From Christensenella sp964438705 (GTDB lineage Bacteria; Bacillota; Clostridia; Christensenellales; Christensenellaceae): 64,000 nt of DNA. Both the position numbers and the translations under genes were made by a program. A model generated the notes under the pieces. The model was given only the letters and a program-made list of their open reading frames with translations. It was not told where the DNA came from and did not search any database. The DNA lies in the NCBI GenBank assembly GCA_964438705.1, contig CAYTKQ010000003.1, forward strand, positions 124,001 to 188,000. The letters are read 5' to 3'. This document shows positions 33,601 through 42,312 of the stretch, in pieces (the first letter of the stretch is position 1; every line of letters begins with the position of its first letter).

Positions 33601-34938
33601 TCGCTGATTGCCGCGTTAAAGGAGCAAAAAGAAGAACAGCCGGACAACAAAAAGCAAGAACGCGCGGACGCGGTGTGGCACAGGCGTATCTTCACGCAGG
33701 AAATGCGCGAGAAGGGGACGATCGTATGTCCGCAGATGGCACCTTTGCAGTTCCAGTTCCTAAAGCAGGCGTTCGACCCGACGGGTTACAACTTCAAGGT
33801 ACTGACAGAGGTGACAAAGGAAGACATCGACGTCGGTTTAAAATATGTGAACAACGACGCGTGCTATCCGACCATCATCGTGGTGGGGCAGCTTGTGAAC
33901 GCGTTTCTCACAGGAAAGCTTGACCCGGACAACACGGTCATCATGCTTACACAGACGGGTGGCGGGTGCCGTGCATCCAACTATCTTGCGTTTTTGCGTA
34001 AGGCGCTCAAGGAAGCGGGATTCCCGCAGGTGGTGGTGGTATCCATCAATTTTTCCGGATTGGAAAAAAACCCCGGATTTCGTTTTACGGGCGGGCTGGC
34101 AATGCGCTTGCTCCTTGCGATCCCGCTGGGAGATTTGCTGCAAAAACTGCTGCTTGCAACGCGGCCGTACGAGAAAAACAAGGGCGAGACGGATGCATTG
34201 TTCGAAAAGTGGGTCTCAAAAATACAGGATATCGTAAGAAATACGCGTTATTTTGGATATCGCAAAGCATCCAAGCAGATGGTAAAGGATTTTGAAGCGA
34301 TTGAGCGAACAAATGTTGTGAAGCCCAAGGTGGGCCTCGTGGGAGAGATTCTCGTGAAATATCATCCGGACGCCAACAATCATGCGATTGAGGTGATCGA
34401 GCGGGAGGGCGGCGAGGCCGTGATGCCCGCGTTGATGGAGTTTTTCACGTATAGTTTGTATAGCTGCAAATTTAAGCACGAAGAGATGGGTAAATCCAAA
34501 GGGGTATACAAAGCGTCTATGTTTGGGATCTGGCTTGTCAACTGGTTTCGCAACCCCATTCAGCGTGCGCTGAAAAAGAGCAAATATTATACGCCGTACC
34601 CGGATATTCGCCATTTGGCGGAGCAATCGGAGGAAATGATTTCCTGCGGCAACTGCACGGGTGAAGGATGGTTCTTGACGGCGGAGATGCTGCACCTCAT
34701 TGAGGAGGGTGCGCCGAACATCATCTGCGTACAGCCATTCGCATGTCTGCCCAATCATGTGGTAGGCAAGGGAATGATCCGCGGGATCAGGAACAAATAT
34801 CCGCAGGCAAACATCGTTGCGGTGGATTACGATCCGGGTGCGTCTGAGGTCAATCAGCTCAATCGGATCAAGCTGATGATCTATTCCGCATTCGAGAACC
34901 TAAAGGCGCAGCGGGAAAGCAAAGAGAAAAACGCATAA
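30691..34938 (+). CDS. large fused BadF/HgdC-type activase with C-terminal HgdB-like region
   Basis: 1415-residue protein. Two tandem ASKHA ATPase modules of the BadF/BadG/BcrA/BcrD type come first: LGLDIGSTTIKIVLID near residue 5 and LGLDAGSTTIKAVLID near residue 315, each with a GGxD (ELGGEDAKI, DIGGQDMKC) and a cysteine-containing cluster motif (NGTCAGGTGAF, NEACSSGCGSF) that holds a 4Fe-4S between subunits in 2-hydroxyacyl-CoA dehydratase activators. A Cys-rich insert (CGKCENRC) leads to a DUF2229/HgdB-like C terminus with further conserved cysteines. The reaction is unknown; a dehydratase or reductase partner is not encoded next to it. Stand-alone gene with own promoter and terminator. 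Confidence 0.88.
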   Translation: MTEYKLGLDIGSTTIKIVLIDENDNILFERYRRHFSDVRGELLNLFKEIAQECGEYRVTSAITGSGGLSVAKILGLPFVQEVVAGARATQKYIPQADVVLELGGEDAKITYMKPSLEQRMNGTCAGGTGAFIDQMATLLNTDPMGLNELAKTYNTLYPIAARCGVFAKTDVQPLINEGAAKDDIAASIFQSVVNQTISGLACGRPIRGNVAFLGGPLHYLTELRTRFIETLELGSEAVIHPENSHLFVAMGSALMAEGKEFALSALPDMLQNAGEGEHETRRLSSLFETEEAYDAFIKRHSQKNVERGELSKAQGACYLGLDAGSTTIKAVLIDDESRLLYSHYHSNEGSPLDSAVEIVRNVYRKLPKDAYIAGACVTGYGEAIIKEALKLDLGEIETMAHYKAAEFFNKDVDLIIDIGGQDMKCLHIKNGIVDGIMLNEACSSGCGSFLQTFAYSLGIPIRDFAQEALKAQNPVDLGTRCTVFMNSRVKQAQKEGATVGDISAGLSYSVVKNALYKVIKVKDPADLGKNIVVQGGTFKNNAILRTFELELGREVIRPDIAELMGAFGAALLAQKEMRQKRSSIITEQELETFACKGSFARCGKCENRCMLTITTFEDGRKFVSGNRCEKGSGVTRKNDLPDLFDYKLKRVFDYESLSAEEAVNGTVGIPRALNIYENYPFWHAMFTKLGFRVVLSDPSSHSMFEQGMETISSDTVCYPAKLIHGHIENLAQKGVDKIFYPCVPFEIKEYDHTNNHYNCPIVTSYPEVIKNNMDVLHEKGIEFINFFVALDEREFMPQKIMKEFGKYGITQEQAQAAADAAYAALEQFKSDMREQGEKTIKWLEETGNTGIVLAGRPYHVDAEINHGIPSLITSYGLAVLTEDSVAHLGNLERPIRVMDQWAFHSRLYEAAAAVGRYDCLQLIQLNSFGCGLDAITSDQVQEIVTAAGKIYTLLKIDEISNLGAAKIRIRSLIAALKEQKEEQPDNKKQERADAVWHRRIFTQEMREKGTIVCPQMAPLQFQFLKQAFDPTGYNFKVLTEVTKEDIDVGLKYVNNDACYPTIIVVGQLVNAFLTGKLDPDNTVIMLTQTGGGCRASNYLAFLRKALKEAGFPQVVVVSINFSGLEKNPGFRFTGGLAMRLLLAIPLGDLLQKLLLATRPYEKNKGETDALFEKWVSKIQDIVRNTRYFGYRKASKQMVKDFEAIERTNVVKPKVGLVGEILVKYHPDANNHAIEVIEREGGEAVMPALMEFFTYSLYSCKFKHEEMGKSKGVYKASMFGIWLVNWFRNPIQRALKKSKYYTPYPDIRHLAEQSEEMISCGNCTGEGWFLTAEMLHLIEEGAPNIICVQPFACLPNHVVGKGMIRGIRNKYPQANIVAVDYDPGASEVNQLNRIKLMIYSAFENLKAQRESKEKNA

Positions 34939-34940
34939 TC

Positions 34941-34970
34941 AAAAAAAGGAGCGTGAATGCTCCTTTTTTA
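34941..34970. terminator. bidirectional terminator between activase and patatin genes
   Basis: GGAGC / GCTCC core flanked by runs of A and T, so it can serve both converging genes. Confidence 0.88.
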
Positions 34971-34981
34971 GTGCGGCACAT

Positions 34982-35839
34982 TTATTTACATTCGTCTAAA
35001 AAGCGCTCAAGTGCTTCTTTTTTTGCGATCGCGTCGTCGTAACCGACCTGATATTGCGCGGACAGCTTCTCCGGGTCTTTTTCCATCCTTCCGGCGATAA
35101 TCGGTTTTGTGGGTCGGATGATGAGGGCGTTGCCGTCGTGCTCCTGCTGTTCTGCAAGTTCGACGCTCTTGTTGTAGTAGATGTGTCGATTGGAGACCGT
35201 ACGTGCAAAATCACGGAAGAAGGGATAGCGCACATAGGCAAGCCCGCTTGTCCTGCTTTTATGATGCCGGAAGCCTTCGTTGCGCGTCAATACGATGATG
35301 TTTCTCGTGTTTCCTTTTTTGAGTGAATATTCGATGGGTACGGAATCGCTTGCACCGCCGTCCATCAGCCTGTGCCCGTCCACCTTGACGATGGTAGAGG
35401 CCAGTGGAATGGCGGCGGTAGCGCAGAGATATTTCATGTCCGCATCATTATTCAAATCGTGGAGCTGATGATAAAATGGCTTGCCGTCCGCAACATTTGT
35501 CGCGACGACGGTCAGCTTTTGGTCGGAAGCCTTGAACGCATCATAATCAAAAGGGACGATGCTGCGCGTTACCTCGTAGAATACATACTTCATGCCGAAA
35601 AAGGAACCTGTCGTGAGGAAATTTCGAAGGCTCAGATATTTTGTATTGATACAGGTGTTGTAGATCGTCAAGTTGCGCCCGCGCTGTCCGGATATGTAGG
35701 AGATCGCGTTTGCCGCACCGGCCGATACACCGATGATGTCGCGCATATGAATCCCCATATCAAGAAATGCGTCCAGAACACCGGCAGTATAGGAGCCGCG
35801 CATGCCGCCGCCCTCCAAGATCAAGCCTGTTTTTTGCAT
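34982..35839 (-). CDS. patatin-like phospholipase
   Basis: 285-residue acyl hydrolase. The oxyanion-hole motif GGGMRG (10-15), nucleophile Ser39 in GVSAG, and the DGG motif with catalytic Asp160 give a complete Ser-Asp dyad. No signal peptide or membrane span, so it is cytoplasmic. ATG 35839 is preferred over GTG 35848 because of its spacing from GAGG. The gene is convergent with the activase and shares its terminator. It belongs to the bacterial YjjU/RssA-like group; substrate unproven. Confidence 0.9.
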   Translation of the reverse strand: MQKTGLILEGGGMRGSYTAGVLDAFLDMGIHMRDIIGVSAGAANAISYISGQRGRNLTIYNTCINTKYLSLRNFLTTGSFFGMKYVFYEVTRSIVPFDYDAFKASDQKLTVVATNVADGKPFYHQLHDLNNDADMKYLCATAAIPLASTIVKVDGHRLMDGGASDSVPIEYSLKKGNTRNIIVLTRNEGFRHHKSRTSGLAYVRYPFFRDFARTVSNRHIYYNKSVELAEQQEHDGNALIIRPTKPIIAGRMEKDPEKLSAQYQVGYDDAIAKKEALERFLDECK

Positions 35840-35858
35840 AAAATTCACCTCGATATAT

Positions 35859-35888
35859 TATTATAACTTTTCACAACCAAAAAATCAA
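35859..35888 (-). promoter_or_regulatory. promoter for the patatin gene
   Basis: On the reverse strand TTGATT, an 18-base spacer and TATAAT lie 20-50 bases before the start. Confidence 0.5.
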
Positions 35889-35923
35889 AAATATGATACA
35901 ATATAGCACGGGAGTGTACATTT

Positions 35924-36742
35924 ATGATTGTGACAATTTTGATATTGGCCTGCATTGCGGTCGTATTTATATATTTTTTTATGACATCGGCGCGTCCGGC
36001 GGCCTCTTGGCTCAAAAATTATTCATACGCGCACCGGGGGCTGCATAACGAGAAATACCCGGAGAATTCGCTTGGGGCGTTCGAACATGCTATCAATCAC
36101 GGATACGCGATCGAAATGGACGTCCATCTGTCAAAGGATGGGGTGCTGATGGTGTTCCATGACGATGCGCTGGCGCGCATGACCGGAAGCAAGGGAGTGA
36201 TTGGAGACTATACGGCGGAAGAACTTCGGAAAATGAAGCTCTTAGATAGCGAATATACCATTCCCACGCTTGAGGAAGTGCTTGAGCTGGTGGCGGGAAG
36301 AACGCCGTTGCTGGTGGAACTGAAAAATGTGGGCAGGGCAGGCGCGCTTGAGGCGGCGGTCTGCCAGCGCTTGAGGAGTTATAAGGGACTTTTTGCGGTG
36401 CAGTCATTTTCCCCGTTCTCCATGCGGTGGTATTATAAAAATGCGCCGGATATTTTGCGTGGGCAGCTCTCCGCACCCTTTTATACCGGCGTGGATGAGC
36501 TTCCCAGGTGGAAGCGGTGGACAATGCGCCATTTGATGACAAACGCGTTATGCAGACCTAATTTCATCAATTATGAACAGAGCGGCGTGGGGCGCAGTGT
36601 AATTCGCCGTTTGCGGAAAAAAGGTGTCCCGATTTTTGCGTGGACAGTGCGAAGCGAGGTGGAAGCGAAGGCTGTCCGTCCATATGTGGATGCATTGGTG
36701 TTCGAGGGGATCGACCCCAAAGGAGGGGTGCGGAATGCGTGA
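35924..36742 (+). CDS. membrane-anchored glycerophosphodiester phosphodiesterase
   Basis: 272-residue GDPD-family enzyme that hydrolyses glycerophosphodiesters. An N-terminal membrane segment (about 2-20) anchors it. Catalytic and metal residues are His37-Arg38 (YAHRG), Glu64 and Asp66 (IEMDVHLSKDG) and His79 (VFHDD). The PLLVELK motif follows. The TIM barrel ends normally with WTVRSEVEAKAV. It lies divergent to the patatin gene; together they could act in phospholipid turnover (inference). RBS GGGAG at good spacing. Confidence 0.92.
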   Translation: MIVTILILACIAVVFIYFFMTSARPAASWLKNYSYAHRGLHNEKYPENSLGAFEHAINHGYAIEMDVHLSKDGVLMVFHDDALARMTGSKGVIGDYTAEELRKMKLLDSEYTIPTLEEVLELVAGRTPLLVELKNVGRAGALEAAVCQRLRSYKGLFAVQSFSPFSMRWYYKNAPDILRGQLSAPFYTGVDELPRWKRWTMRHLMTNALCRPNFINYEQSGVGRSVIRRLRKKGVPIFAWTVRSEVEAKAVRPYVDALVFEGIDPKGGVRNA

Positions 36743-36971
36743 CAAGGTTTTATCGGTGCTTGTAATTTTGTTCGGACTTTTGGCGTTTCTGATTTTAGTA
36801 CCGCAGATTTGGTGGAGCGGATTGATTTTTGCCATTTTGGGGGTGATCGTCGGGGGCGCGACGCTCAAAACGCTTCATTTGAAGGCGGTGATCGGCGTTG
36901 GGCTTTCCATTGCGGCATGTGCGGCTTATCTGGTTGTGATGAACGCCGCAGGGGTCTCAATCTTTGGCTGA
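36735..36971 (+). CDS. small two-span membrane protein, unknown
   Basis: 78 residues starting eight bases before the stop of the phosphodiesterase gene, with AGGAGGGG upstream of the ATG. Three hydrophobic stretches (about 5-22, 27-43 and 48-72) make up nearly the whole protein. No family was recognised. Overlap implies translational coupling with the phosphodiesterase. Confidence 0.7.
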   Translation: MRDKVLSVLVILFGLLAFLILVPQIWWSGLIFAILGVIVGGATLKTLHLKAVIGVGLSIAACAAYLVVMNAAGVSIFG

Positions 36972-37043
36972 AATGGAAATTGTTGTTTGAACCCGCCTGT
37001 AAAATCTTATCAATAATCAAAATCGTATACAGGAGAATTGATT

Positions 37044-37589
37044 ATGGGTATTTATGATTACAGTGTGAAGAAAATGAGCGGGGAAAAACAATCTCTGCGA
37101 GATTATGAAGGAAAGCTATTGCTTTTGGTGAACACCGCAAGCAAGTGCGGATTCACACCGCAATTTGAAGGCTTAGAGGCGCTTTATGAAAAATATAAAG
37201 ACAAGGGGCTTGCGGTGATCGGGTTCCCATGCAATCAGTTCGCAGAGCAAGATCCGGGAACAAACAAAGAAATACAGGAATTTTGCAAGCTGAATTACGG
37301 CGTTACGTTTCCCATGATGGCGAAAATCGACGTGAACGGCGCAGATGAGGAGCCGCTTTATACCTATTTGAAGGAACAAAAGGGATTTGCGGGATTTGAT
37401 ATGGATCATCCGATTGCACCGAAGCTCGATGAAATGCTGCGCGCGGAGTTTGGAGATTACACGAAGGACAGCAGCATTAAGTGGAATTTCACAAAGTTTT
37501 TAATCGATCAAAATGGCGCGGTGATCGAGCGTTTTGAGCCGACGACGACGCCCGAGCAGGTGGAGGCATTTATTGAAAAGCTGTTATGA
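37044..37589 (+). CDS. glutathione peroxidase-family thiol peroxidase
   Basis: 181-residue cytoplasmic peroxidase. The peroxidatic residue is Cys35 in NTASKCGFT (Sec in some homologues), with the conserved GFPCNQF and the Trp/Asn of IKWNFTKF completing the active site. A resolving Cys is likely the one in GFPCNQF or in EIQEFCKLNYG. Bacterial members of this family usually use thioredoxin. ATG 37044 follows AGGAG. A terminator directly follows, so it is monocistronic or the end of a short unit. Confidence 0.93.
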   Translation: MGIYDYSVKKMSGEKQSLRDYEGKLLLLVNTASKCGFTPQFEGLEALYEKYKDKGLAVIGFPCNQFAEQDPGTNKEIQEFCKLNYGVTFPMMAKIDVNGADEEPLYTYLKEQKGFAGFDMDHPIAPKLDEMLRAEFGDYTKDSSIKWNFTKFLIDQNGAVIERFEPTTTPEQVEAFIEKLL

Positions 37590-37592
37590 ATC

Positions 37593-37621
37593 AAAAATAC
37601 CGCATAAAGCGGTATTTTTTT
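37593..37621 (+). terminator. terminator after the peroxidase gene
   Basis: Ten-bp stem AAAATACCGC / GCGGTATTTT with a 6-base loop and continued T run. Confidence 0.9.
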
Positions 37622-37704
37622 GTCTTTTTGGGGTAAACAGTAGTAATGTAAGACAATTTCGGATAAAATATGAATAAGTATTTCTTGCGCAGGGGGTGCC
37701 CTTT

Positions 37705-39417
37705 TTGCTGAAATTATATAAAGGATTAAAGAAGTATACCGGACAATTGGTTTTGCTCGTCGTTTTGATGCTCGGGCAGGTGTTTTCTATGCTGATGCTG
37801 CCGAACTTCATGTCAACGATCATCAACGACGGCGTGATCAAGGGAGATGTGGGCTACATCACGACCGCCGGAATCATCATGCTTTGCATTACGCTTGCCG
37901 GTTCGGCGAGCGCGATCGGTGTGGGCTATTTTGCCTCTAAGGTCGGCGTAGGCTTTTGCACGGACGTGCGCAAAAAGCTTTTTCGCAAGGTCGGTCAATT
38001 TACGATGGCGGAATTTGATAAGGTAGGGACATCTTCGCTGACGACGCGAACCACCAACGATATCATGCAAATTCAGGATTTCACGATCATGATGTTTCGC
38101 GTAGTCGTTCTCGCGCCGATCATGTGTATTGGCGGCGTAACGCTTGCGATGCAAAAGAATATGCAGCTTGCGTGGGTCATTATTGCATGTATGCCGCTCG
38201 TAGTTGTATTCCTCGTGCTTGTGATGCGCAAGGCATTCCCGGTGTTTCGCTCGATGCAGGCGAAGCTCGACGGACTCAATGTCGTGATGCGCGAAAATGT
38301 TACGGGGGTGCGTGTGATCCGTGCGTTTACGGCGGAGGAGCGGGAGGAAAAGCGCTTCGAGGACGCGAACGGCGTACTGACGCAAACCTCTATCCGTTCA
38401 CAAATACTGATGTCTACGCTTATGCCGCTGCTGATGCTCATTATCAACGTCGGAACGATCGCCGTTGTTTGGTTTGGCGGACAGCAGATTGCGCAGGGTA
38501 CGCTCGAGGTGGGAGACCTGATGGCCTTTATTCAGTATCTTGTGCTGATCATGTACGCGTTGGTGATGATGTCTATGATTTTTGCGATGATGCCACGCGC
38601 AAGCGTGTGTGCGGACCGCATCAACGAAGTGATGGACACAGAGATCGATATACGCGAGAGCAAAATGCCAAAAACGCCGGAGGAAAGAACAGGCGTTGTG
38701 GAATTTCGTAACGTGACGTTCCGCTATGGCGATGCGGAGAAACCGGCAATTTCCAACATCAGCTTTCAAGCGGAGCCGGGTAAGACGACAGCAATCATCG
38801 GTGCGACGGGCAGTGGGAAATCTTCCATCATCATGCTGATTCCCCGCCTTTATGATGTTTCAGAGGGCACTGTTTTGGTGGATGGCGTGGATGTGCGTGA
38901 ATATGACATCAAAAAACTGCGGAAGCGCATCGGTTATGTGCCACAGAAGGCGGTTTTGTTTTTAGGCACGATCCGCGAGAATATTGCTTATGAAAACGAG
39001 GATATGCCGGAAGAGCAGGTGAAGCGCGCAGCACGCATCGCGCAGGCGGATGCGTTTATCGAGCAAAAGGAACGGTTGTACAACGATCCGATCGCGCAGG
39101 GCGGATCGAACGTTTCGGGCGGGCAAAAGCAGCGGCTTGCCATTGCGCGCGCACTGGCGGGCGACGCAAATATACTGATTTTTGACGACAGCTTCTCTGC
39201 GCTCGATTTCAAAACGGATGCGGCTTTAAGAAAGGCAATCAAGGAAAACACGCAGGGGGCCACGGTCATCATTGTCGCACAGCGCATCAATACCATCATG
39301 GACGCGGACAACATCCTTGTTGTGGACAAGGGAAAAATCATCGGACAGGGCAGGCACGACGAACTTGTGAAAACGTGTGACGTTTATGCAGAGATCGCGC
39401 GCACGCAGATGTCGTAA
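37705..39417 (+). CDS. heterodimeric ABC exporter, degenerate-site half
   Basis: 570-residue half transporter with six membrane spans and a C-terminal ATPase (Walker A GATGSGKSS, signature SGGQKQRL). Walker B reads LIFDDS, with Asp in place of the catalytic Glu, and the H-loop His is Gln (VAQRINT). This is the noncanonical-site subunit of BmrCD/LmrCD-type exporters. TTG 37705 is the probable start (spacing to AGGGGGTG), with GTG 37696 as alternative. The partner follows after 14 bases. Substrate unknown; drug or lipid export is typical. Confidence 0.92.
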   Translation: MLKLYKGLKKYTGQLVLLVVLMLGQVFSMLMLPNFMSTIINDGVIKGDVGYITTAGIIMLCITLAGSASAIGVGYFASKVGVGFCTDVRKKLFRKVGQFTMAEFDKVGTSSLTTRTTNDIMQIQDFTIMMFRVVVLAPIMCIGGVTLAMQKNMQLAWVIIACMPLVVVFLVLVMRKAFPVFRSMQAKLDGLNVVMRENVTGVRVIRAFTAEEREEKRFEDANGVLTQTSIRSQILMSTLMPLLMLIINVGTIAVVWFGGQQIAQGTLEVGDLMAFIQYLVLIMYALVMMSMIFAMMPRASVCADRINEVMDTEIDIRESKMPKTPEERTGVVEFRNVTFRYGDAEKPAISNISFQAEPGKTTAIIGATGSGKSSIIMLIPRLYDVSEGTVLVDGVDVREYDIKKLRKRIGYVPQKAVLFLGTIRENIAYENEDMPEEQVKRAARIAQADAFIEQKERLYNDPIAQGGSNVSGGQKQRLAIARALAGDANILIFDDSFSALDFKTDAALRKAIKENTQGATVIIVAQRINTIMDADNILVVDKGKIIGQGRHDELVKTCDVYAEIARTQMS

Positions 39418-39431
39418 GGGGGGTGCTTTGA

Positions 39432-41240
39432 ATGAAAGTCGGAAACGAACAGCCAGTGGCAAATGATAAGGCAAAAAATACCGGCGGAACGGTGAAGCGC
39501 CTGCTTGGATTTTTTGGCCCGTATAAGAAGCAGTTTATTGCAGTGCTCGTATTGGCGGCGCTGGGCACGCTGTTTTTGATCATCGGTCCAAAGCTGCTGG
39601 GCGAAGCCACCAACACGATTTTTGCGGGTGTGGCGAGCACCATCGAGGGAAACAACTCTTCGGCAAACATCGATTTTGCGAAGCTGTCGATGATTCTGGC
39701 ATCCCTCGTGGTCATCTATGGATTATCGGCGTTGTTTACGTATTTGCAGCAGCGCACCACCGCCAAGGTGGCGCAAAGCACGATCTATGACCTGCGCGAG
39801 GCTGTGGACAGGAAGATACAGCGTCTGCCCCTTAATTATTTTGATACGCATACGCGCGGTGATGTGCTTTCGCGCACGACGACGGATATTGAACGCATCA
39901 GCGCCACCATCCAGCAGACGATGACACAGCTGATTACGGCAGTTTTTACCATCGTTGGTATCATCATTATGATGTTTTCCATCAGTTGGCAGATGACGCT
40001 CATTGCGCTTTTGGTGCTTCCGGCGGCGGTATTTCTTTCATCGATGGTCGTCAAAAAATCGCAGAAATATTATATCGGACAGCAGGATAAGCTGGGCGCG
40101 GTGAATAGCTATGTGGAGGAGATGTATTCCGGGCACAATATCGTCAAGCTCTATGGCACAGAAGTGCGTACAGAAGAAGAATTCGACAGGATGAACGACG
40201 GCCTTTACGAGGACGCGAGAAGATCGCAGTTTGCGTCGAGCATCATCATGCCGCTGACAAATTTTGTGGGAAATCTTGGCTACGTGGGCATTTGTGTGCT
40301 GGGCGGAATCCTCACATCGAGCGCTACGCTGACTGTCGGCGCGATCCAGGCGTTTATCCAATATATGCAGCAGTTTACGCAGCCCATCGTGCAGACGGCG
40401 AATATCGTAAACCTGATGCAGTCCACCGTTGCGGCGGCAGAGCGCGTGTTCGAGCTTTTGGATGAGCCGGAGCAGGTGCCGGAGAACGGACATTTGAAGG
40501 TGATCGACCGGACGAAAGGCGAGATCACGTTTGAGCACGTGCGTTTTGGCTATGTGCCAAATAAAATTTTGATTTCCGACATGAACCTGCACGTGAAGCC
40601 GGGCCAGAAGGTAGCGATCGTTGGACCTACGGGCGCGGGCAAAACGACGCTTGTGAACCTGCTGATGCGTTTTTATGAGCTTAATAGCGGGAGCATCATG
40701 GTGGACGGGATTGATATCCGTGAGATATCGCGGCACAACCTGCGCAGCCTGTTTGGCATGGTTTTGCAGGAAACGTGGCTCTATTCCGGTTCGATCAAAG
40801 ACAATATTCGTTACGGGAAACCGAACGCGACGGATGAGGAAGTGTACGCCGCGTGTGAAATGGCCAATGTGGACAGCTTTATCAGAACGCTGCCCGGCGG
40901 CTATGACATGGAGATCAACGAAGAGGCGAGCAATATATCGCAAGGGCAAAAGCAGCTTTTAACAATTGCGCGTGCTTTTTGTGCCGACCCGCAGATATTG
41001 ATCCTTGACGAAGCGACGAGCTCTGTGGATACGCGGACGGAGAAGCTGATACAGGACGCGATGGACAAGCTGACGCACGGGCGTACGAGTTTTATGATCG
41101 CCCATCGATTGAGTACGATAAAGGATGCGGACATCATTCTCGTGATGAAGGACGGGGACATCATCGAGCAGGGAAGCCATGACGAGCTGATGGCGCAAAA
41201 TGGGTTCTATACAGGGCTTTATAACAGTCAGTTTTCATAA
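39432..41240 (+). CDS. heterodimeric ABC exporter, canonical-site half
   Basis: 602-residue half transporter with a short N-terminal extension, six membrane spans and an ATPase domain. Walker A is GPTGAGKTT, Walker B ILILDEATSSVD retains the catalytic Glu and the H-loop is IAHRLST, but the signature is SQGQKQLL instead of SGGQ. Paired with the upstream half this gives one consensus and one degenerate ATP site, the BmrCD/LmrCD/TM287-288 arrangement. RBS GGGGGGTG. An RpiR regulator gene follows after 24 bases. Confidence 0.93.
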   Translation: MKVGNEQPVANDKAKNTGGTVKRLLGFFGPYKKQFIAVLVLAALGTLFLIIGPKLLGEATNTIFAGVASTIEGNNSSANIDFAKLSMILASLVVIYGLSALFTYLQQRTTAKVAQSTIYDLREAVDRKIQRLPLNYFDTHTRGDVLSRTTTDIERISATIQQTMTQLITAVFTIVGIIIMMFSISWQMTLIALLVLPAAVFLSSMVVKKSQKYYIGQQDKLGAVNSYVEEMYSGHNIVKLYGTEVRTEEEFDRMNDGLYEDARRSQFASSIIMPLTNFVGNLGYVGICVLGGILTSSATLTVGAIQAFIQYMQQFTQPIVQTANIVNLMQSTVAAAERVFELLDEPEQVPENGHLKVIDRTKGEITFEHVRFGYVPNKILISDMNLHVKPGQKVAIVGPTGAGKTTLVNLLMRFYELNSGSIMVDGIDIREISRHNLRSLFGMVLQETWLYSGSIKDNIRYGKPNATDEEVYAACEMANVDSFIRTLPGGYDMEINEEASNISQGQKQLLTIARAFCADPQILILDEATSSVDTRTEKLIQDAMDKLTHGRTSFMIAHRLSTIKDADIILVMKDGDIIEQGSHDELMAQNGFYTGLYNSQFS

Positions 41241-41264
41241 AACGCGGCAAGCGGAAGAGGTGGT

Positions 41265-42038
41265 ATGATGGCGGAAGATTTTTATGATTTTACCAGTGCG
41301 AAGATAAACAGCCTCTCCAACACGGAAAAGCAGATTTTCAATTACGTGGTGAGGAATATGCATGTCGTGAAGGATATGAGCATCCGTGATCTTGCGGCGG
41401 CATGTTTCGTTTCCACGACAACGCTTTTTCGCTTTGTCAAAAAGCTGGGATTTTCCGGATATTCCGAATTTACGGCAATGATTCGCCTGACCGAAATGAC
41501 GTCAAAATCCATCGCGATCCCCAATGTAATCAGCAAAAAGGACTATCAGGAGGATTACCTCAAAAACGTCATCGAGGCGGTCAAGGTGATCAGCAACGAC
41601 AAGATCGAGCTTTTTAACCGCATCATGGACCGTTACCCAAAGGTCTATATCCTCGGATCGGGGCTGAGCGCGGATGTGGCGCAGTATTTGCGGCGCATTC
41701 TGACCGTTCTTGGATACAACGCGGAAACGCCGGTGGAGGACTACGAGATCAATTCGGTTCTGAAGCGCATCAAACGCGAGGATGTGCTGATGGTTTTGTC
41801 CTACACGGGCAACAACCAGAAGCTTGCACGTTATATTGAACAGATCGTTACGGTGGCAACACCCACGATCATCTCAATCACGCGCGCGGACAACAACATC
41901 ATCCAAAATATGAGCGATTTGAATTTCTACATTTTCGCAGACGATATTTCCTTTGACGGGATCGACATTACTTCACGCTGCGGCATGATCGCGGTCATTG
42001 AAACGCTGATGTATAAGCGGATCACAGAGCGGAAATAG
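41265..42038 (+). CDS. MurR/RpiR-family transcription regulator
   Basis: 257-residue regulator with an N-terminal RpiR helix-turn-helix (SIRDLAAACFVSTTTLFRFVKKLGF, about residues 40-64) and a C-terminal SIS sugar-phosphate-binding domain (YILGSGLSADVA, then MVLSYTGNNQKL). Such proteins sense phosphosugars. AGAGG precedes two possible ATG starts (41265 and 41268). It closes the exporter unit and is followed by a terminator, so it may control the exporter or an unlinked sugar pathway. Confidence 0.9.
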   Translation: MMAEDFYDFTSAKINSLSNTEKQIFNYVVRNMHVVKDMSIRDLAAACFVSTTTLFRFVKKLGFSGYSEFTAMIRLTEMTSKSIAIPNVISKKDYQEDYLKNVIEAVKVISNDKIELFNRIMDRYPKVYILGSGLSADVAQYLRRILTVLGYNAETPVEDYEINSVLKRIKREDVLMVLSYTGNNQKLARYIEQIVTVATPTIISITRADNNIIQNMSDLNFYIFADDISFDGIDITSRCGMIAVIETLMYKRITERK

Positions 42039-42088
42039 CGAATAGGCCTTGCGGAAAGTGGCCGCTAACAAATTTGTAACCAAAGCGC

Positions 42089-42122
42089 AAAACGCGGAAG
42101 GGTTCAGCTCCCGCGTTTTTTT
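42089..42122 (+). terminator. terminator after the RpiR gene
   Basis: Nine-bp stem AAAACGCGG / CCGCGTTTT with a 13-base loop and seven T residues. Confidence 0.88.
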
Positions 42123-42277
42123 AATTTTCTCACAAAGTGACAGGATATGTGCCAAAAACAGACGAAAATGGTGTGCTTTTGGTGTAACACAAGAGATAGA
42201 ATGTAAAATATAGGTTTGCTGGAATGGAACAATAATTAGACGATAAAGTCCAGCTTATTATCAGAATATTTTACTTT

Positions 42278-42312
42278 AGAGAATGTAATTGCTATCGCAT
42301 TCTCTTTTTTTA
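42278..42312 (+). terminator. terminator in the 42.1-42.7 kb gap
   Basis: Perfect 8-bp stem AGAGAATG / CATTCTCT with a 12-base loop and a T run. No gene is visible between the previous terminator and this one, so it probably ended a lost gene or small transcript. Confidence 0.75.
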
